This document shows, piece by piece, positions 13,901 to 25,945 of a DNA stretch of 64,000 nt. Within the stretch, counting starts at the first letter, position 1, and every line of letters starts with the position of its first letter. The notes below the pieces were generated by a model. The model did not search any database, was not told the DNA's origin, and saw nothing but the letters and a program-made list of their open reading frames with translations. Origin of the DNA: Chaetorhynchus papuensis (Eukaryota > Chordata > Aves > Passeriformes > Rhipiduridae); assembly GCA_013396525.1 (NCBI GenBank), contig VWYX01000361.1, forward strand, positions 316,039 to 380,038. Direction: 5' to 3'. The translations under genes and the position numbers were made by a program.

Positions 13901-15174
13901 TTTATGTAATATATGTCATAATGTGAAATTCATACAGATCTAGTGATTTTTTTAGGGGTTTTAAGGCTTATAATTTTAAAATGCTCTTCCACTATCCGCA
14001 GAAGCTGTGTGCTGGTATGGTAAATATTGTTCAGAGATATGTCTGAAACAGTCCTTGCCACGGAGATCTTGCACTAGAATATAATTAGAGTTCTCTATTC
14101 TGTAATACGCTATATTAATTAGCAGTCAAAATCCAATTTTTGAAGCCCAGCTTTGAAATGTATTTGCCCTTCAGGCCACGTATCATTGTGCCACAGCTTG
14201 AAGTGTCCTGTTTCACTGGGCTGATCATAAAATAAAATAAATAAAATACATGTCGTCATGTATTTTCCAATTAGAAGGAAGGGGGGACATGGGCACTTCC
14301 TTCTTCTTTTGGAAAATTTAGTGTTTTATTTTCAAAGTTGGATGTCCATGCTCTGCAGCTTCTCTGTGGTTGAAGAAGGTGATGACACAAACCCTTGCAG
14401 GGCAGGCAGAGCTTGTGCAAGGACATGTTTTCTCCCAGCCCTGATGAGCAAAATGCTAGTGTGATTTCTGGGGGGGTCGCAGCCCATGCCCAGCAGTGCC
14501 CTGCCTGGCCAGGGCAGCCTGATCAGCTGCCGGGGTCCCTGGTGGAGCAGCACAGCAGATAAGGAAATGTTGTGAACCGTTTATTGTTTATTCTGAGTCA
14601 GTGTTTTGTTCTGTGGAAGCAGATTGTTCCTCCGGGCAATTTCAGGTTTTGACTGCTGGTCCTCCTTCTCCCTCCTCCCCTCCTCTCCCTGTCTGGGATG
14701 AAAGAGGGGAGGTTTGAATGCACATTGAACAGTGGTCCTAAATCTGGCTTCACCCCGAGCACTGCTCAGAAATTTACATTTTCATGCTGGTGGAGGGATA
14801 CATGTGAATCTCAATGATCTTTCAAAATTTTTCTTTAAATAAAAGCAAAGCTGTTGCTTGCCATTCATCCCATTGTGCAGGGGCAGAGGACGGCCAAAAT
14901 GTGGTACTTGATAAAGGGAGAACCTTGTGTAGGGCTTCCATTTTCATATAAATGGTGTGTATTTTACATCCTCTCTTCTTCCCTGATCTGCAGTTTGACA
15001 ACACCATTTCCTCAAAGTACAAATACAAGAATTTTATACAGTAAAGTCTGTTGTATTTTTTTAGTATAGAAATATATATAATCATAGCACAGGAGTTCCT
15101 CTTAGTCTTAGTATTAAACTTAGTGTAGAAATTAATATAATTAAAAGGAGGTAGCATTTAACAAATGAATATGA

Positions 15175-15211
15175 GGAGATATATAGATATAGATAGATAT
15201 ATATATATAAA
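15175..15211. repeat. GATA/TA microsatellite
   Basis: Interrupted GATATA units run into (TA)n. Simple repeat in AT-rich intron. Confidence 0.85.
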
Positions 15212-18136
15212 AGCACAAATACATCAGAGATGTTCTTGGTTTTATTTAACTCACAGGATGCTTTAAGTAAGTTTCATATGTGCAACTTCTCCAGAGAAAA
15301 AGAGGGAAATCTTGACAGAGATTGTCTGGATCAGTCTTTGAACTGCTGTATTCGGAAGAGTAAAAAATAAAGTAAAGTAAATGTAAAAATAAGCAATCAC
15401 AGCCCTTCCTTCAGGCAGAATTCCACCCCCCATGTGCATACCCACCTTACAAAAAGCATGAAGTGCTCTACTGTGGTACCGGCACGGCCTTGGAGGACAT
15501 CAGGTGGCAGGTGTCGTGCGAGGCTCTGCGAGGGATGGAGCTCTGAGCGAGCAGCGTGTGTCTGTCCAAAACTGCCCTCTGTGCCTCTGTGGGATGGGAG
15601 AGCATCATCCTCGGGCAGCCTGGGGGGCTGGTGAGCCCAGCTCAGCTCCCTTCCCCAGTCTGTGTTGATTTTGGGTGCCAGCTGCCTGCCTGTCCCCGGG
15701 GAAAGGCACCGCTGCATCCCTGGGGAGGCTCCTCCGCACTGCGACCCCAGAGCTGCCGCCCGCCCACCGGGGCTGCGGGACCAGGAGTGAAACAAAAGTG
15801 TGGGGGCTACAGGATAGAGAGAGAGAGGCTCAGGGAGGGCCCCAGCACGCCAAGGTGCTGACACTGGTGGGTGAGCCAAGGGAGCAGCCGGGACAGTGGA
15901 GGTGGAGTGGCCAGGAACCACCCACAGGGCACTGGGATTGCCTGTGGGACACGTTAGTTCATCCAAATAAGGAAACAAAATCAGAGGGAATGGGAAGTAT
16001 CTGTCGATTTGATAAGAATTTTGTGATTTATTTCATAATCTAGAGCCACACAAAACACTGTGGTCAGCGCGAAATATTGTTGCAGATTTTTCTACGTGTC
16101 TCTACAGCAAGATTTCACCTTGGTTGCAGAAGCAAAACTCTCCCTGGGTGTTTCAGCCTGAAGAATTTATTGTAGGTGAAAAAAAAGCCTTACACAATCT
16201 ATTGTGAATGAGAATTAACTTTTAGATCACCAAACAGATTTAGTAAAGGGAGATTTTGTTGTAATATTTCTTTCAGCACTAAAGCTCTTGTATTTATTTT
16301 CTGAGTGGAGCAGTTTTAGCTTCTTGTCTTAGGAGTATTTGAGTCATTGTATCATGGTTTTCCCCTGTGAAGCAGGGGATTTTGACAGTGAAGAAGAGAA
16401 ACTTGGTTGGTTTGCCCTCAGGAAGAACATGCCTAGTGATTAACAGGAGTTAACTCGCTGGTAATTTTGATCTGTGACCATTCTGCATGTGCATTTCTGT
16501 GCAACACGGCACTTGCAGTGCTGAGTGCCAAGGCAGAGCTTTGAATTACAAATACCTTTTTCTTTATGAATTAATTTCCTTAACAGGCATTTGAGCCATA
16601 AATAATGCACTCAAATATGACAGTGTTTCTTTACTTTTAATGATCAGGCCTCAAAAGGCTTGATTTTCTCTCGAGTATGTCCCCAACTCACTCATGCCAA
16701 AGGGCACTGATGGGTCACTGTCCCATCCATCCTCCCTGTGGTCCCGAACGATGCTGGGGTGACAGTTCAGGTGGGTGCTGGAGTCCTGGCAGTGGCAGTC
16801 ACTTTGTGTGCCACAACTCAGGTTCATACATCATACAAATCACTTTTTTAACAGGCCAGTTAGTGCTTTATCAGTGTCTCAGTGGCAGTCATTGGCAAGA
16901 GCAAGTGCTGAAAATAAAAATACTTCAGGGTGTTGCGAGGTGGTGTGAGCCCTGAATGAAGAGCAGCAGGTGTTGAGCTCTAAAGTACCTGGGTGACATA
17001 CCTTGTATCCAGGTACTACATCACACACTTCAGCCAAAATTACTGGCTTTTTCAGTAAATGAAGAGGAAGACATAAAATTACAGATGATATAATTTTAAT
17101 TTGTAGTCATCCACCTTCTAATGGAAATTAATAGTACAATCAAAATTGGAGACATTTTTGCTGTCTGTGAATGGCGATGATGTTGTGGTTTGTGTTACTA
17201 ACGTAACTCAGAATCAGATGCAGGATCGGGATGGGACAGTTTGCATTTAGAAGTTTGTGAACGTGCAGGATTACTCTGCACACAGGTTGTAGTGCTTGCT
17301 GTACAAGCACAGGTGAGGGGAGTGCCTCCCCTGACACGGATCCTGCAGCGGTGAGAAGCTGCTGCGGGAGCTCTGTGTGCGCAGCCGGAGCGCTCAGCGC
17401 TGTCCACACGCAGAATCTCCAAACAGCTGCACTGCATCCCTGTGCCTGTAGCTTATGGCCCTTCCATTTCCTTCTTGGTTTGCTTCTTTTCACTCCTGCC
17501 AGCCCAAAGGCTGCATGTGAGAAGGTTGTGGCGTGACAGTCAATAATTCAGTGTGTCCTCCTGATTTATTGCACATTACCAAACCCTGTTTGGAAATAGA
17601 TTTGCTCAGCTTACAGTCTGGGTGGCTGAGGTTATGCTCAGTCGTGTTGGCACGCAGCAGCCAGGATGCAGGGCTGGAGACACGGACTTGGTGAATTCAC
17701 AGGGAGGCGGAGTGGATGCTCTGCTCCAACTTGTAGTTCCATGTGCTCCCACGCTTGCAGCCTCTGGGTTTGAGCTGGGCATCCCCACAAACGCAGGCAG
17801 GGATAGCTCCAGTGGCTGGAATCAGGACCTTTGGAGCCCATGCCTCTGAAGGAATTAAATCCCCACCTGAATTTAGACCCCAGGGGGCAGGACAAGAGTG
17901 TGGTGTCAGAAAAACTCCTCCGAATAGTTGCACATGGGCTGATATTCGAGTGAGGCAGATTTACTGTGCAGTGGGTCGATAGCTTTCCTTTACCAAAGAG
18001 GGAACTAGTTTCTCCCCTTTAGTACGTCAAAATATGCTAGCAGTTTTTCAATAATTGCAGTCATCATCGTGTTGAATATATTATAGAAAAATATTCAAGT
18101 AAATTAAATACAATTAATTTTAATTTTGTTTTTCAG

Positions 18137-18180
18137 GAGAAATTGATGTGGACTGGTCCATCTCTCATAAAGACTTAGAG
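18137..18180 (+). CDS. ZCCHC7: ZCCHC7 exon (44 nt): WSI motif preceding the zinc knuckles
   Basis: Acceptor TTTTTCAG at 18129-18136 and donor GTAACA after 18180. The exon supplies the last two bases of a split codon (probably Gly) and then 14 codons reading EIDVDWSISHKDLE. This matches the short conserved segment just before the first knuckle in vertebrate ZCCHC7, where human has a similar GINWSISDKDIE-type stretch from memory. It ends on a codon boundary, so it joins in frame to the exon at 19343. The segment is acidic and probably lies in the flexible region before the knuckle array. It is too short for most gene finders but is well supported by both splice sites and family similarity. Confidence 0.92.
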
Positions 18181-19342
18181 GTAACACAGACAACCAAATT
18201 TTTCTATACTTCTTTATTTTGTTGCTTATTAACAAGCAGAACAAAGTTCATGGGATAGAAAAACCCGTCTGTGGTGTTTGTGTGGGACGATTAGCAGTGT
18301 CCTCCCACAGGAGAAAGGAGTTCCTGGGTTGGGGCTGGTATAGGGGCAGGAAGGGACGGGGACGCCAGAAGCTGGAGTGCCTCCACGGACTCTGCAAGGT
18401 GAACATCAGCTCTTCCTTCCAGGTCTCTTTGAGCCCCAGAGCTGTTTCAGGGCAGCCTGGTCCCCTTCCCAGGCAGCGCTGGGAACCAGCAGGGTGTGGT
18501 GCCTTCCTGGGCTCGGCGCAGGGGCGGGCGGGGAGGAACTGCAGCCCGGAGTTCCCAGGCGAGGTGCTGGAGCGTCCAGGAGGAGTGAGCTTCAGCTGCT
18601 GTGTCCAACTCCTTCCCTTTTTCTTTCCAATGTCCAGTAGAGCTGATACAATCAAGTGATATTAACAAATTCTTTCCCTGAAGAGAAATAGTATTTTTAT
18701 ACCTCTCCTGTTCGCTCATCCAAATTTTCTTTTTTTTTTTTTTTAAACTTGTGATATTTACTAGGCAATGATAGTCGTAGATAGGATTTTCAATCCTGGC
18801 TGCCTACACAGAAAGTATGTGTGAGGTCACTGGGAGAGAGACAGTTGTTTCCAGCTTCTCTTTTTTTTCTTCTTTTTTTTTTCCTTTTTAAGTCTTTCTT
18901 TACAATTGCAAATTGCAGATTTCATCCAGACTTGTATAGCATTGTACTTTGTCCAAGCAGTTTCCCTTAATGTGTGCAAGGGAACATGTAACTTGCATTT
19001 GCAATTGATGTTAGTTATATTTTTATTCTGAAGAAAATTCCCGTTTGTCGTGACATAGCACAGTGAGTAAAAGTGTCTTGGCTAATTGAGGGAAAGCTTC
19101 ACAACTGCAGTGTTAAATAGCAGAAAAAAAGTCCTGAAGTGAGAGTTTGAACAAGAGCTTTTCTTCCAGACAATGCAGGTTTCTCTGCAACGGAATTACC
19201 CATTCCAAACCTGCATGTGTAAATTGTACATGTGAAACATTAGATTTCTGCTGGATCACTGCCAGCAGTGACCTTTATAATTCCCAGTTCTCAAACCACA
19301 GAATCTCAAGTGGTAAATGCATTTCTCTCTCTGTTTCACCAG
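18181..19342 (+). other. ZCCHC7 intron (1.16 kb)
   Basis: GTAACA donor and TTTCACCAG acceptor. It contains a GC-richer patch at about 18300-18600 and T-rich runs near 18730 and 18860. Nothing else recognised. Confidence 0.9.
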
Positions 19343-19468
19343 GCACAGATCTCCAACTACGCGGGCCTGAGGCACAGCAGCATGCGGTACTACACAGCTG
19401 ACAAAAACGTTACTTGTAGGAACTGCGACAGACCAGGACATTTGTCCAAGAACTGTCCCACTCCAAAG
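19343..19468 (+). CDS. ZCCHC7: ZCCHC7 exon (126 nt): zinc knuckle 1
   Basis: Acceptor TTTCACCAG, donor GTAAAT, exactly 42 codons. Residues 1-20 include SSMRYYTADKN, the RYY-containing linker before knuckle 1 of ZCCHC7. Residues 25-38 are CRNCDRPGHLSKNC, a perfect CX2CX4HX4C zinc knuckle (19415-19456) with the Gly before His typical of RNA-binding CCHC modules. The exon is symmetric (phase 0 at both ends), so skipping it would keep the reading frame while deleting a whole knuckle. It is the longest recognisable part of an open frame that otherwise reads into flanking intron. Confidence 0.97.
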
Positions 19469-20489
19469 GTAAATGCAATGCCTAGAACACTTGTACTTTC
19501 AGCTGTTTTCCTTATACACCCTTGTGCTTGCCATTGGAAACGTTGTTTCAGTGGTTTATCCTTTCTTTGAAGCATTGCTCTGAGTTGCAGGATAGCTTGC
19601 AGGAGGTCTGCTTGCTGTATAAAATTATCCCTCTGTTTGGCGATGTCATTGCTTTTATTGTTTTTATAAAAGGAAAAATATGCAGAATTATATCATATAG
19701 AATCATACTGAATGTTTTGTGTTGGAAGAGACCTTAAAGCTTAACTCGTTCCATCCCCCTGCCATGGGCAGGAACAACTTCCACTAAACCATGTGCCTGT
19801 CAACTGAGCAAGAAAAAGAGTCAAGTGCTATAGTGCTATACAGAAACATCTTTTTTTTCATTTGGTGAAACAGTTTGAAAGTGTAAAATATTTTTCAATT
19901 GTATTTTCAACAAGGAGAATCTATGGAATCAAAAGTACAGCCGTAGAAAATAAATGAAAGCAGAAAGTGTAATGAACCGTGATACGAATAGTGTTAAAAA
20001 CCATGGACAAGACAAAACTGGAGCTAACTTTAAGCAGCTCAGATAGATGCCAAATATTCCAAAAGTTTGTCCTGTGGTTAGAGGTTTAAAAGTCAGTCAC
20101 TACACTGTCGATAAGTGGGAGCTGTTGCATGACAGCCTGGATTTACCAACCCCCAAACAGAATCTGTAGAACCCTCGGTCCTCGGGGCTGTTACCCACGA
20201 GGACACTCAGAATGACCACATCCCATGCAACCCTCAGGGGGAAATGCACTCACTGGGAAAACCTGCTTTACAGAGATACACGTTTGGCCTCAGAACAGTT
20301 TTCTGCGTCTTGTATTTGTCACTCCAAGTGCTGAATTGTGTGAGCCGTGAGGCTGTGCCGTGTGAGTCCGGACGGCAGCTGAGTGCCCACCCAGCTGCCC
20401 CTTACACACCCCCATGTGGGGGCAGGAGAACGGGAAGGATCTGTTGAAGCATTGTCACTTAATGTGACTCTATTTCTGTTTCTCCGTAG
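19469..20489 (+). other. ZCCHC7 intron (1.0 kb) with a CR1 fragment
   Basis: GTAAAT donor and TCTCCGTAG acceptor. It contains the CR1 3' end at 19697-19791. Otherwise unremarkable. Confidence 0.9.
19697..19791 (-). mobile_element. CR1 LINE 3'-end fragment
   Basis: On the plus strand it begins ATAGAATCATACTGAATG, the reverse complement of the CR1 3' terminus, and continues through GTTGGAAGAGACCTTAAAG and CCCCCTGCCATGGGCAGG. These are hallmark segments of avian CR1 in minus orientation. It is 5'-truncated to about 95 bp. Confidence 0.88.
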
Positions 20490-20660
20490 AAAGTTCCCCC
20501 TTGTTGCCTGTGTGCGGGAAGAGACCATCTACAGCACAGCTGCCCGGCACGTTTCTGTCTGAACTGCTGTTTGCCCGGGCACTATTTCAGGGAGTGCCTG
20601 GAGAGAGCCTACTGGAACAAGCACTGCAACCGCTGCGACATGAAGGGCCACTACGCTGAT
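20490..20660 (+). CDS. ZCCHC7: ZCCHC7 exon (171 nt): zinc knuckles 2, 3 and most of 4
   Basis: Acceptor CCGTAG, donor GTGAGT, 57 codons, phase 0 at both ends. Knuckle 2 is CCLCAGRDHLQHSC (residues 5-18; 20502-20543). Knuckle 3 is CLNCCLPGHYFREC (residues 23-36; 20556-20597). Knuckle 4 starts at residue 46 as CNRCDMKGHYAD and is completed by the Cys of the next exon. All three fit CX2CX4HX4C exactly. Yeast Air1/Air2 also have five knuckles. In human ZCCHC7, as I recall it, the third position is degenerate (no proper CX2CX4HX4C spacing), so an intact third knuckle in this bird is notable. The linker between knuckles 3 and 4 contains aromatic and basic residues (RAYWNKH), which in Air proteins helps contact the poly(A) polymerase. 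Confidence 0.97.
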
Positions 20661-22599
20661 GTGAGTAGGGCCCTTGGCACACAGACTGGGCTTCGTTTGG
20701 TTTGTGTCTGTCAAAAACTGAATTTGCAATGGCCACAATGTCTTCGTATTTCTTTGATTTTACATAGCGCCTGTTTGTATAAGTATATGAAAATGTTGTG
20801 TTTAGTCGCTACTTTACACTATCAAGAGTTTTCATGGAGAATGGTTCAAAGAAAACAAACCAAAGCGTTGTCAACACTTGATCTTTAGTTTGGTTCAGTT
20901 CAGCTGTGGTGGACAAAAATGTCCTTTTTTCTGTGGAATGAAAGGTGTAGGGAGGTTGAAATCAGGAGGCACAGTACCTGCAAGTGTACCAGGAAGAAGT
21001 AAAGAGTAACTCTGATGCATCAAGAGTTCCAGATCTATGGTTTTTCACTATGATCAGATATTAATCAGTGAAAATACTATTAGAGAGAAGTAGTTTGAAG
21101 GCTTTGGGTTTGACTTGATCTACTAAAGTAAAACATAGAAGAAAATTAAAGGGACAACAAATATATTTGTCTCTTTCTTTCATCTTGTATTACATTACTG
21201 TGGTTTTGTATGTCCCCAAAATTCAGTCCTATATGTAGCATATGATATAAATATTATGATATTTTTTCTCTTGAATTAAACCCAGAAAGAGATAGAAGGC
21301 AAGTTGTGATAATTTTGGCATACCTTCACACTTCCTTTTCTATCTATAGATGTGGCCTATATGTTTGTTTTTCAAATACACCTGTGGGATTCCCTAAATG
21401 CTGGATTTTTTGATATTCAGAAATATTTGAATCTCTTTCTAAATGGCTCCTTCCTGCCTTTACTTCTTCTGTTTGGTTGAAGAGCATGTCACAGTGGTAC
21501 ATGAGATATGCAAAGGACAACCTGCGTGATTGGGGCTTGCTATTTCTTATGATATTTGAATGTGTTCCATATATGCTTCTGCTTATAGCTAATGTGCCCA
21601 CAATACCTTTAAAGAATGTGAATTGTACATTTCTGCACCCTCATTCTGGTAGGCAGTGAGACAAAATTGTAATCTGTAATGAAGCATCTTTTCTTTGCCA
21701 TCTTTTCTCTTTTACACATTTTATGACACCAATTCTCATAAACCGATGTTCTTTCCTTTAAAGAGTCGTGAGTGCTCTATCATATAAGCATTTAAATCCT
21801 ACCTGAGTCATGCAGGGTATCAGTAACATCACAGCATGTATTTTCTTCTGCTCATTTAGGTCCACCTTAAATCAGAAAGGTTTTTCTTTGAAACTTTGGG
21901 CAGCTCTTGTGTGTTCCTGCATGGGAGGTGTGAGGCTGCCCGTGTCACGGACCTGTGTGGTGAATACTGGGGCGGGCATCAGAGCAGGAGCTCACCTGCC
22001 CAGTGCTCAGAGAGAGGGGTGGCATGGCAGAGCAAAGGCAAAGGAATCAAAACCAACAGTAAATCTTTCCTGACATCAGAGCAGGAAGCCTGTGAAGCCA
22101 AGAGGTGATCAAAACATGAAGGGAACACTTGGATAGGACAACGTTACTGCTGGTGGCCTGAAGATATTTTTTTGCATCTGGGACGTTCATAGCGGAAGAA
22201 ACCAGGGATGTTCCCATGCTGAAACCTTACCTTGCGGAGGGGAGCACCAGAGAAGTTGTCAAATTGAAGAGAATGTGAGGGTTACTACAAATCTGTGAGT
22301 GCTAACCCGTTACCAAAACTGGGTAACCATTGCCCAAAAGATGCAGAGGAGCATGAAGGTGAAATGGCCCAACCAGAGCTTGGCACATGCGTGGTAACTG
22401 AGTTACTAATGCAAGGACAGGGTGTAGGGGCTGTCCCAGGGAGAGCTGGGGGTCCCAGGCTGCCAGCTGCACATATGCACAGAGCCAGGGGCAGGAACCA
22501 CGGCGGTGGCATGTTGGGATGGGTGTATAAATATAATACACATGGGGTGATTCAAGGCTGCTTTTGTAAAGGAAATCCCACTTCTCAGGGATCTCTGGA

Positions 22600-23340
22600 G
22601 TTCTTCAAAGGAGCAGGTTGACAAGCATGTGCATAAACATGATCCAGTTGACATAGTCTACAAATTCCAAAAGGCGTTTTACAAAGTTCCTGACCAAAAG
22701 CTTTCAAGGAAACTAAACAGGCATGGAATAAGAGGATAAAGGTGGGATATGCTAGTGTGACATGGAAAAGGGTGAACAATGGGGTGACAAGATTTGCTGA
22801 GAAGACTGAATTACTTACAGAGCCAGTGCTGTGAGCCAGCTGTGCAGGACTGCCCAAGAACTGTAAGAATCGGAGGGAGAGTACAATAAAATGGCAATTG
22901 AAATTGAGTGGCAATAAACGTAAAGTAAAGTAATCCCACCTTGGCTTATGGAATAACAGGTTCTGTGTATTACTATTCAGGACTCAGATTCTAGTTATGA
23001 GATATGATCCCACAAAAAATCAGTTTAGTCTTCACAAGGTGGAAAAAAAAAAAAACTGGTGAAATGTTAGGAATCATCAGGAAAGCAGGAACACCTGGGC
23101 ACAGCTTTGGTCCCTCAGCATGGCCACAGTTCCTCAGCCTGGAAGGGAAGTGACAGAGGGAAGGGTCTGTAAAGAGCTTCAGAATTGTCTGTGATGGGAG
23201 ACAGTTGTCAGGGAGCAGTTGTTCAGCATTTCTTCCAGTACACCTGATGAAGGCAATAGAAGCCAGGCTGGGAAGAGGCAGTAGGAAGTGACTCTCTGTG
23301 CAGACCTGGAGGCTCCTTACTGAGGGATACACATCTGCCC
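22600..23340 (+). mobile_element. Degraded LINE (CR1/L2-like) reverse-transcriptase and 3' fragment
   Basis: On the plus strand 22650-22740 reads like the RT motif 'yLDFQKAFDKVPHQRLLRKL..HGIRG', broken by substitutions and stops. Near 23065 the text AATGTTAGGAATCATCAGGA corresponds to the later RT segment 'MLGIIRK'. The stretch 23120-23340 (CAGCCTGGAAGGG, then ACAGTTGTCAGGGAGCAGTTG, then ACTGAGGG) resembles the post-RT region of the same LINE type. The A-run at 23042-23055 is internal. No intact frame remains. Family assignment is from remembered motif patterns, not a search. Confidence 0.6.
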
Positions 23341-23376
23341 TGCTTCCAGAGAAAATGGGAACAGTTCATAGAAGAG

Positions 23377-23660
23377 AAATCACAGAATCCTACACCAGGT
23401 TGGAAGGGACTTCATGGATCATCTGATCATCATCCCCAACTTTTCTTGGCAAAAGCATGGTGTACACAAGACAGCCCAGCCAAATCCTGCGTGTCCAATG
23501 CTGGGGGATCCAGCACTTCCCTCAAGAGATGATTGTTCTCATTGTGAAAAGTTTTCTCTTGTGTCCAACTGAGATCTCCCCAGGAGTAACTTGTAGCTAT
23601 CACCCCTTGTCTTTCCCATGTGACTCCTTGTAAGAAAGGGAAATCCCCATCCTCTTGTTA
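23377..23660 (-). mobile_element. CR1 LINE 3'-end fragment
   Basis: The plus strand starts ATCACAGAATCCTACACCAGG, followed by TTGGAAGGGACTTCATGGATCATC, the reverse complement of a CR1 3' end. It goes on through CAAGACAGCCCAGCCAAATCC and CTTGTGTCCAACTGAGATC segments of an older CR1 subtype. It sits tail-on next to the plus-strand LINE fragment at 22600-23340, giving two LINEs in opposite orientation. The far boundary is approximate. Confidence 0.75.
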
Positions 23661-25264
23661 TCAAACATACATTATGAAATGCTTTGGATGCTCAAAGGAA
23701 GTAGTAATTTGTTTTTCTCGGCAAGCACTCCCTTTTACTGTAACAGAGAGGGTGCAGAACAGGCTCTTGTGCATAGTGTGTCAGACTGACTTTCCAGTTT
23801 TGTCCTGAAGTGCCTGTGAGGCAGCTCAAGGTGCTTCACCTAGTTTGGTTAGGAAACATTCAAAGTTACTTAAAACATTTTAGGGTCATACATCTCTAAT
23901 CTGCTGGATCAGTCCCTTTTCCTGAGGCAGTGCTGAGAACATTCAGAGTCCTCTTAGCTGGGGGAGGACTGGAAGCAGCCCAGCGTTGCATGGTTTCCAT
24001 GGGAGTGTCATCAGAGGAGCCATTTTTGAGTGACTCAGTGTCAGTTAGGTGGATGTCATGAGCCTTGTGGTTGGTGTACAGCCTTACCCACCAGCAGCAG
24101 GGGTGGCAGAAGGACTCCATGAGCAGGGGATGTAGCAGGGAGCAGGCAGAGGGGGCAATGTCTCCCTGTGTACCTGGGAAAACCAGCGTGGGGGTGCTTG
24201 GTGAGCTGGGTGGGCTCTCCCCGGAGCTGGCAGACAGCGGGGCCCACCCAGGTGGGTGGTGCCCTGCAGCCACGCTGTGTCTGATGGCCCCATCCAGATG
24301 CCCAAATAGTCCTTCCCAGGAACCAGCTGGGTGCTTCAACTGGCATCCTCTCTGCCTGTTCTGACAACTTTCAGGATGTGCAAACTACCACTGGCCTCTT
24401 CTCTCTGGGGAGGTTCCCTGTGCCTTTGTTGTTACTGGCATGCTGCTGTGGGCTGGGATGGAGCTGGAGGTGCAGGGATCGTTCCACAGGGGCTGCTGGC
24501 GTCCATGTGGCCCATTTCCCCTGGGGAGAGAGCACGACGTTTGCTCTTTCTCCTTGGTTGCCCAGTGTCCTTCCCCACCCTGCGCCTCTGGCTGTCCACA
24601 CCCACCCAAGGGTGAGCATAAGGCCGCGTTCCCAAGGGTGACACCGGCGGTTACCCAGCCCTGCCTGCCCGGCACCAGCGCCTCTCTGCGCTGCCAGCGT
24701 GGGGAGAGGTCTCGACATCTGCTTGTGCAGGAGTGGTTTTGAAGGGAAGCATTGTGTGTTTTCCGCGGCCGTTCCCATGCGGAGGTGATGAAAAGTGTGT
24801 GTTTTGGCAAATCTTTTGTTTTATTGTGGTGGCTTGCAGCGGGGCAGCTCCAAGCAGCCGCTGCTTCTTTGACAAAGCACCAGAGGATTCTGTTAAAAAG
24901 TTGTGTTTAGTAATTGTAGTCGTCGTGTCAGACCATAACTGACTCGGAGCTGAAGGATTTTTGCGAGATGAGTAGCTATGCCAGCAGGGACCCAAGTCTC
25001 CTGGGCCAGCCGCGCTCTCATTAAGATTTGCCGCTAGCCGTGGCGGTGTTCGGCAAGTATGTGACGTGCATGCTGTTATTGTATGCTTGGCTTGTCAGCC
25101 TGCAGCTTTCTGACACTCACTTATGTCACTCTTTATTCAGAGACGAAGAAGCTTTTGATAATTTGACAAGACAAGCTCTTAAACGATCTAGGTCATGGCC
25201 TTCACTGTCTGTGATTGTGAACATATTTCCTGAAAGCCCTGTCACTCATCACAGCTACATTTTC

Positions 25265-25945
25265 TCCCGGGGAGCCGCGGGCCCGTCCCGGTCTCCTGTC
25301 AGCGCGTGCATTTTGGTTATTCATACGCCAAATACAGTAGCGGGGTTTTTCCTTCCCTTTCGCCGGCACTCGCATGTTAGCGGGGCTAATCCGCTCCCCC
25401 GCGCCCGCGCCCCGCAGGGCCGCCGTCGAGGGCCCTCTCGGCGCGAGGCAGACGACCGGCCGAGGGGAGCGGAAAGGAGGAAAGGCCGCTTAGTGCCGGT
25501 TTTGTGTTTGCTCATTGTTGTGGAAATATGAGAACTGGTGGCAAGGGCCTCGTCTATTGAGCTCTCGAGTCCCGGTCTGCTGTCAGGGGCTGTTTGAGAT
25601 TGAGTGTTTTATTTTCTTTGATGTTCACATTGGAGAATAGGGAAGTGGGAATTAAACAACAGATGCATTAAGCCGTTGTTCTGGTAAAACAATAATTAGC
25701 ACCTGATAAAATTCAATATGGGTCAAAACGTGCATCGCCCAGTCTCGATTCTCCCGGCGTGGCACCCTGCACTGGGTCAGCCTCAGGCACGAGGGATCGC
25801 TCTCCCACACCGACTGGACGTGGTCCGAGGACGCAGGGACACGGATTTGGGGGGATAACGGCTCTCACGGCCAGAGGTGTGGGCAGGTGCGGGGACGCGC
25901 CCTCGCCCGTGCGTGCCGTGGCCACGCGGCGGCAGTGGCACTACC
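25265..25945. promoter_or_regulatory. Intronic CpG-rich block (orphan CpG island candidate)
   Basis: Two dense CpG stretches (25265-25490 and 25740-25945) lie deep inside an AT-rich intron and are separated by an AT-rich segment. The flanking 24880-25260 has varied, non-repetitive sequence with TAAT, TTTGATAATTTGACA and similar motifs of the kind seen in conserved non-coding elements. A 167-codon plus frame (25028-25531) crosses the block but has no recognisable domain. It could be an alternative promoter, an enhancer island or just GC-biased DNA. Function is inference. Confidence 0.35.

Larger units (their letters stand above)
1..18136 (+). other. ZCCHC7 intron, 3' 18 kb
   Basis: No exon with matching splice sites and ZCCHC7-like coding was found. 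Open frames here have no recognisable domain and are mostly short. Recognisable contents are an A-rich run (3882-3921), a 31-bp minisatellite (4334-4582), a (GGGCT)n run (10475-10506), an assembly gap (10673-10732), the 3' part of an LTR (10733-10933) and a GATA/TA microsatellite (15175-15211). The rest is ordinary AT-rich intron with a few GC-richer patches (2340-2680, 6160-6560, 13330-13720, 15480-15950) in which I see nothing specific. Confidence 0.8.

Noticed and set aside
25028..25531. 167-codon frame over the intronic CpG-rich block
   Set aside because: No domain, biased composition, no flanking splice logic. A regulatory reading is at least as likely.
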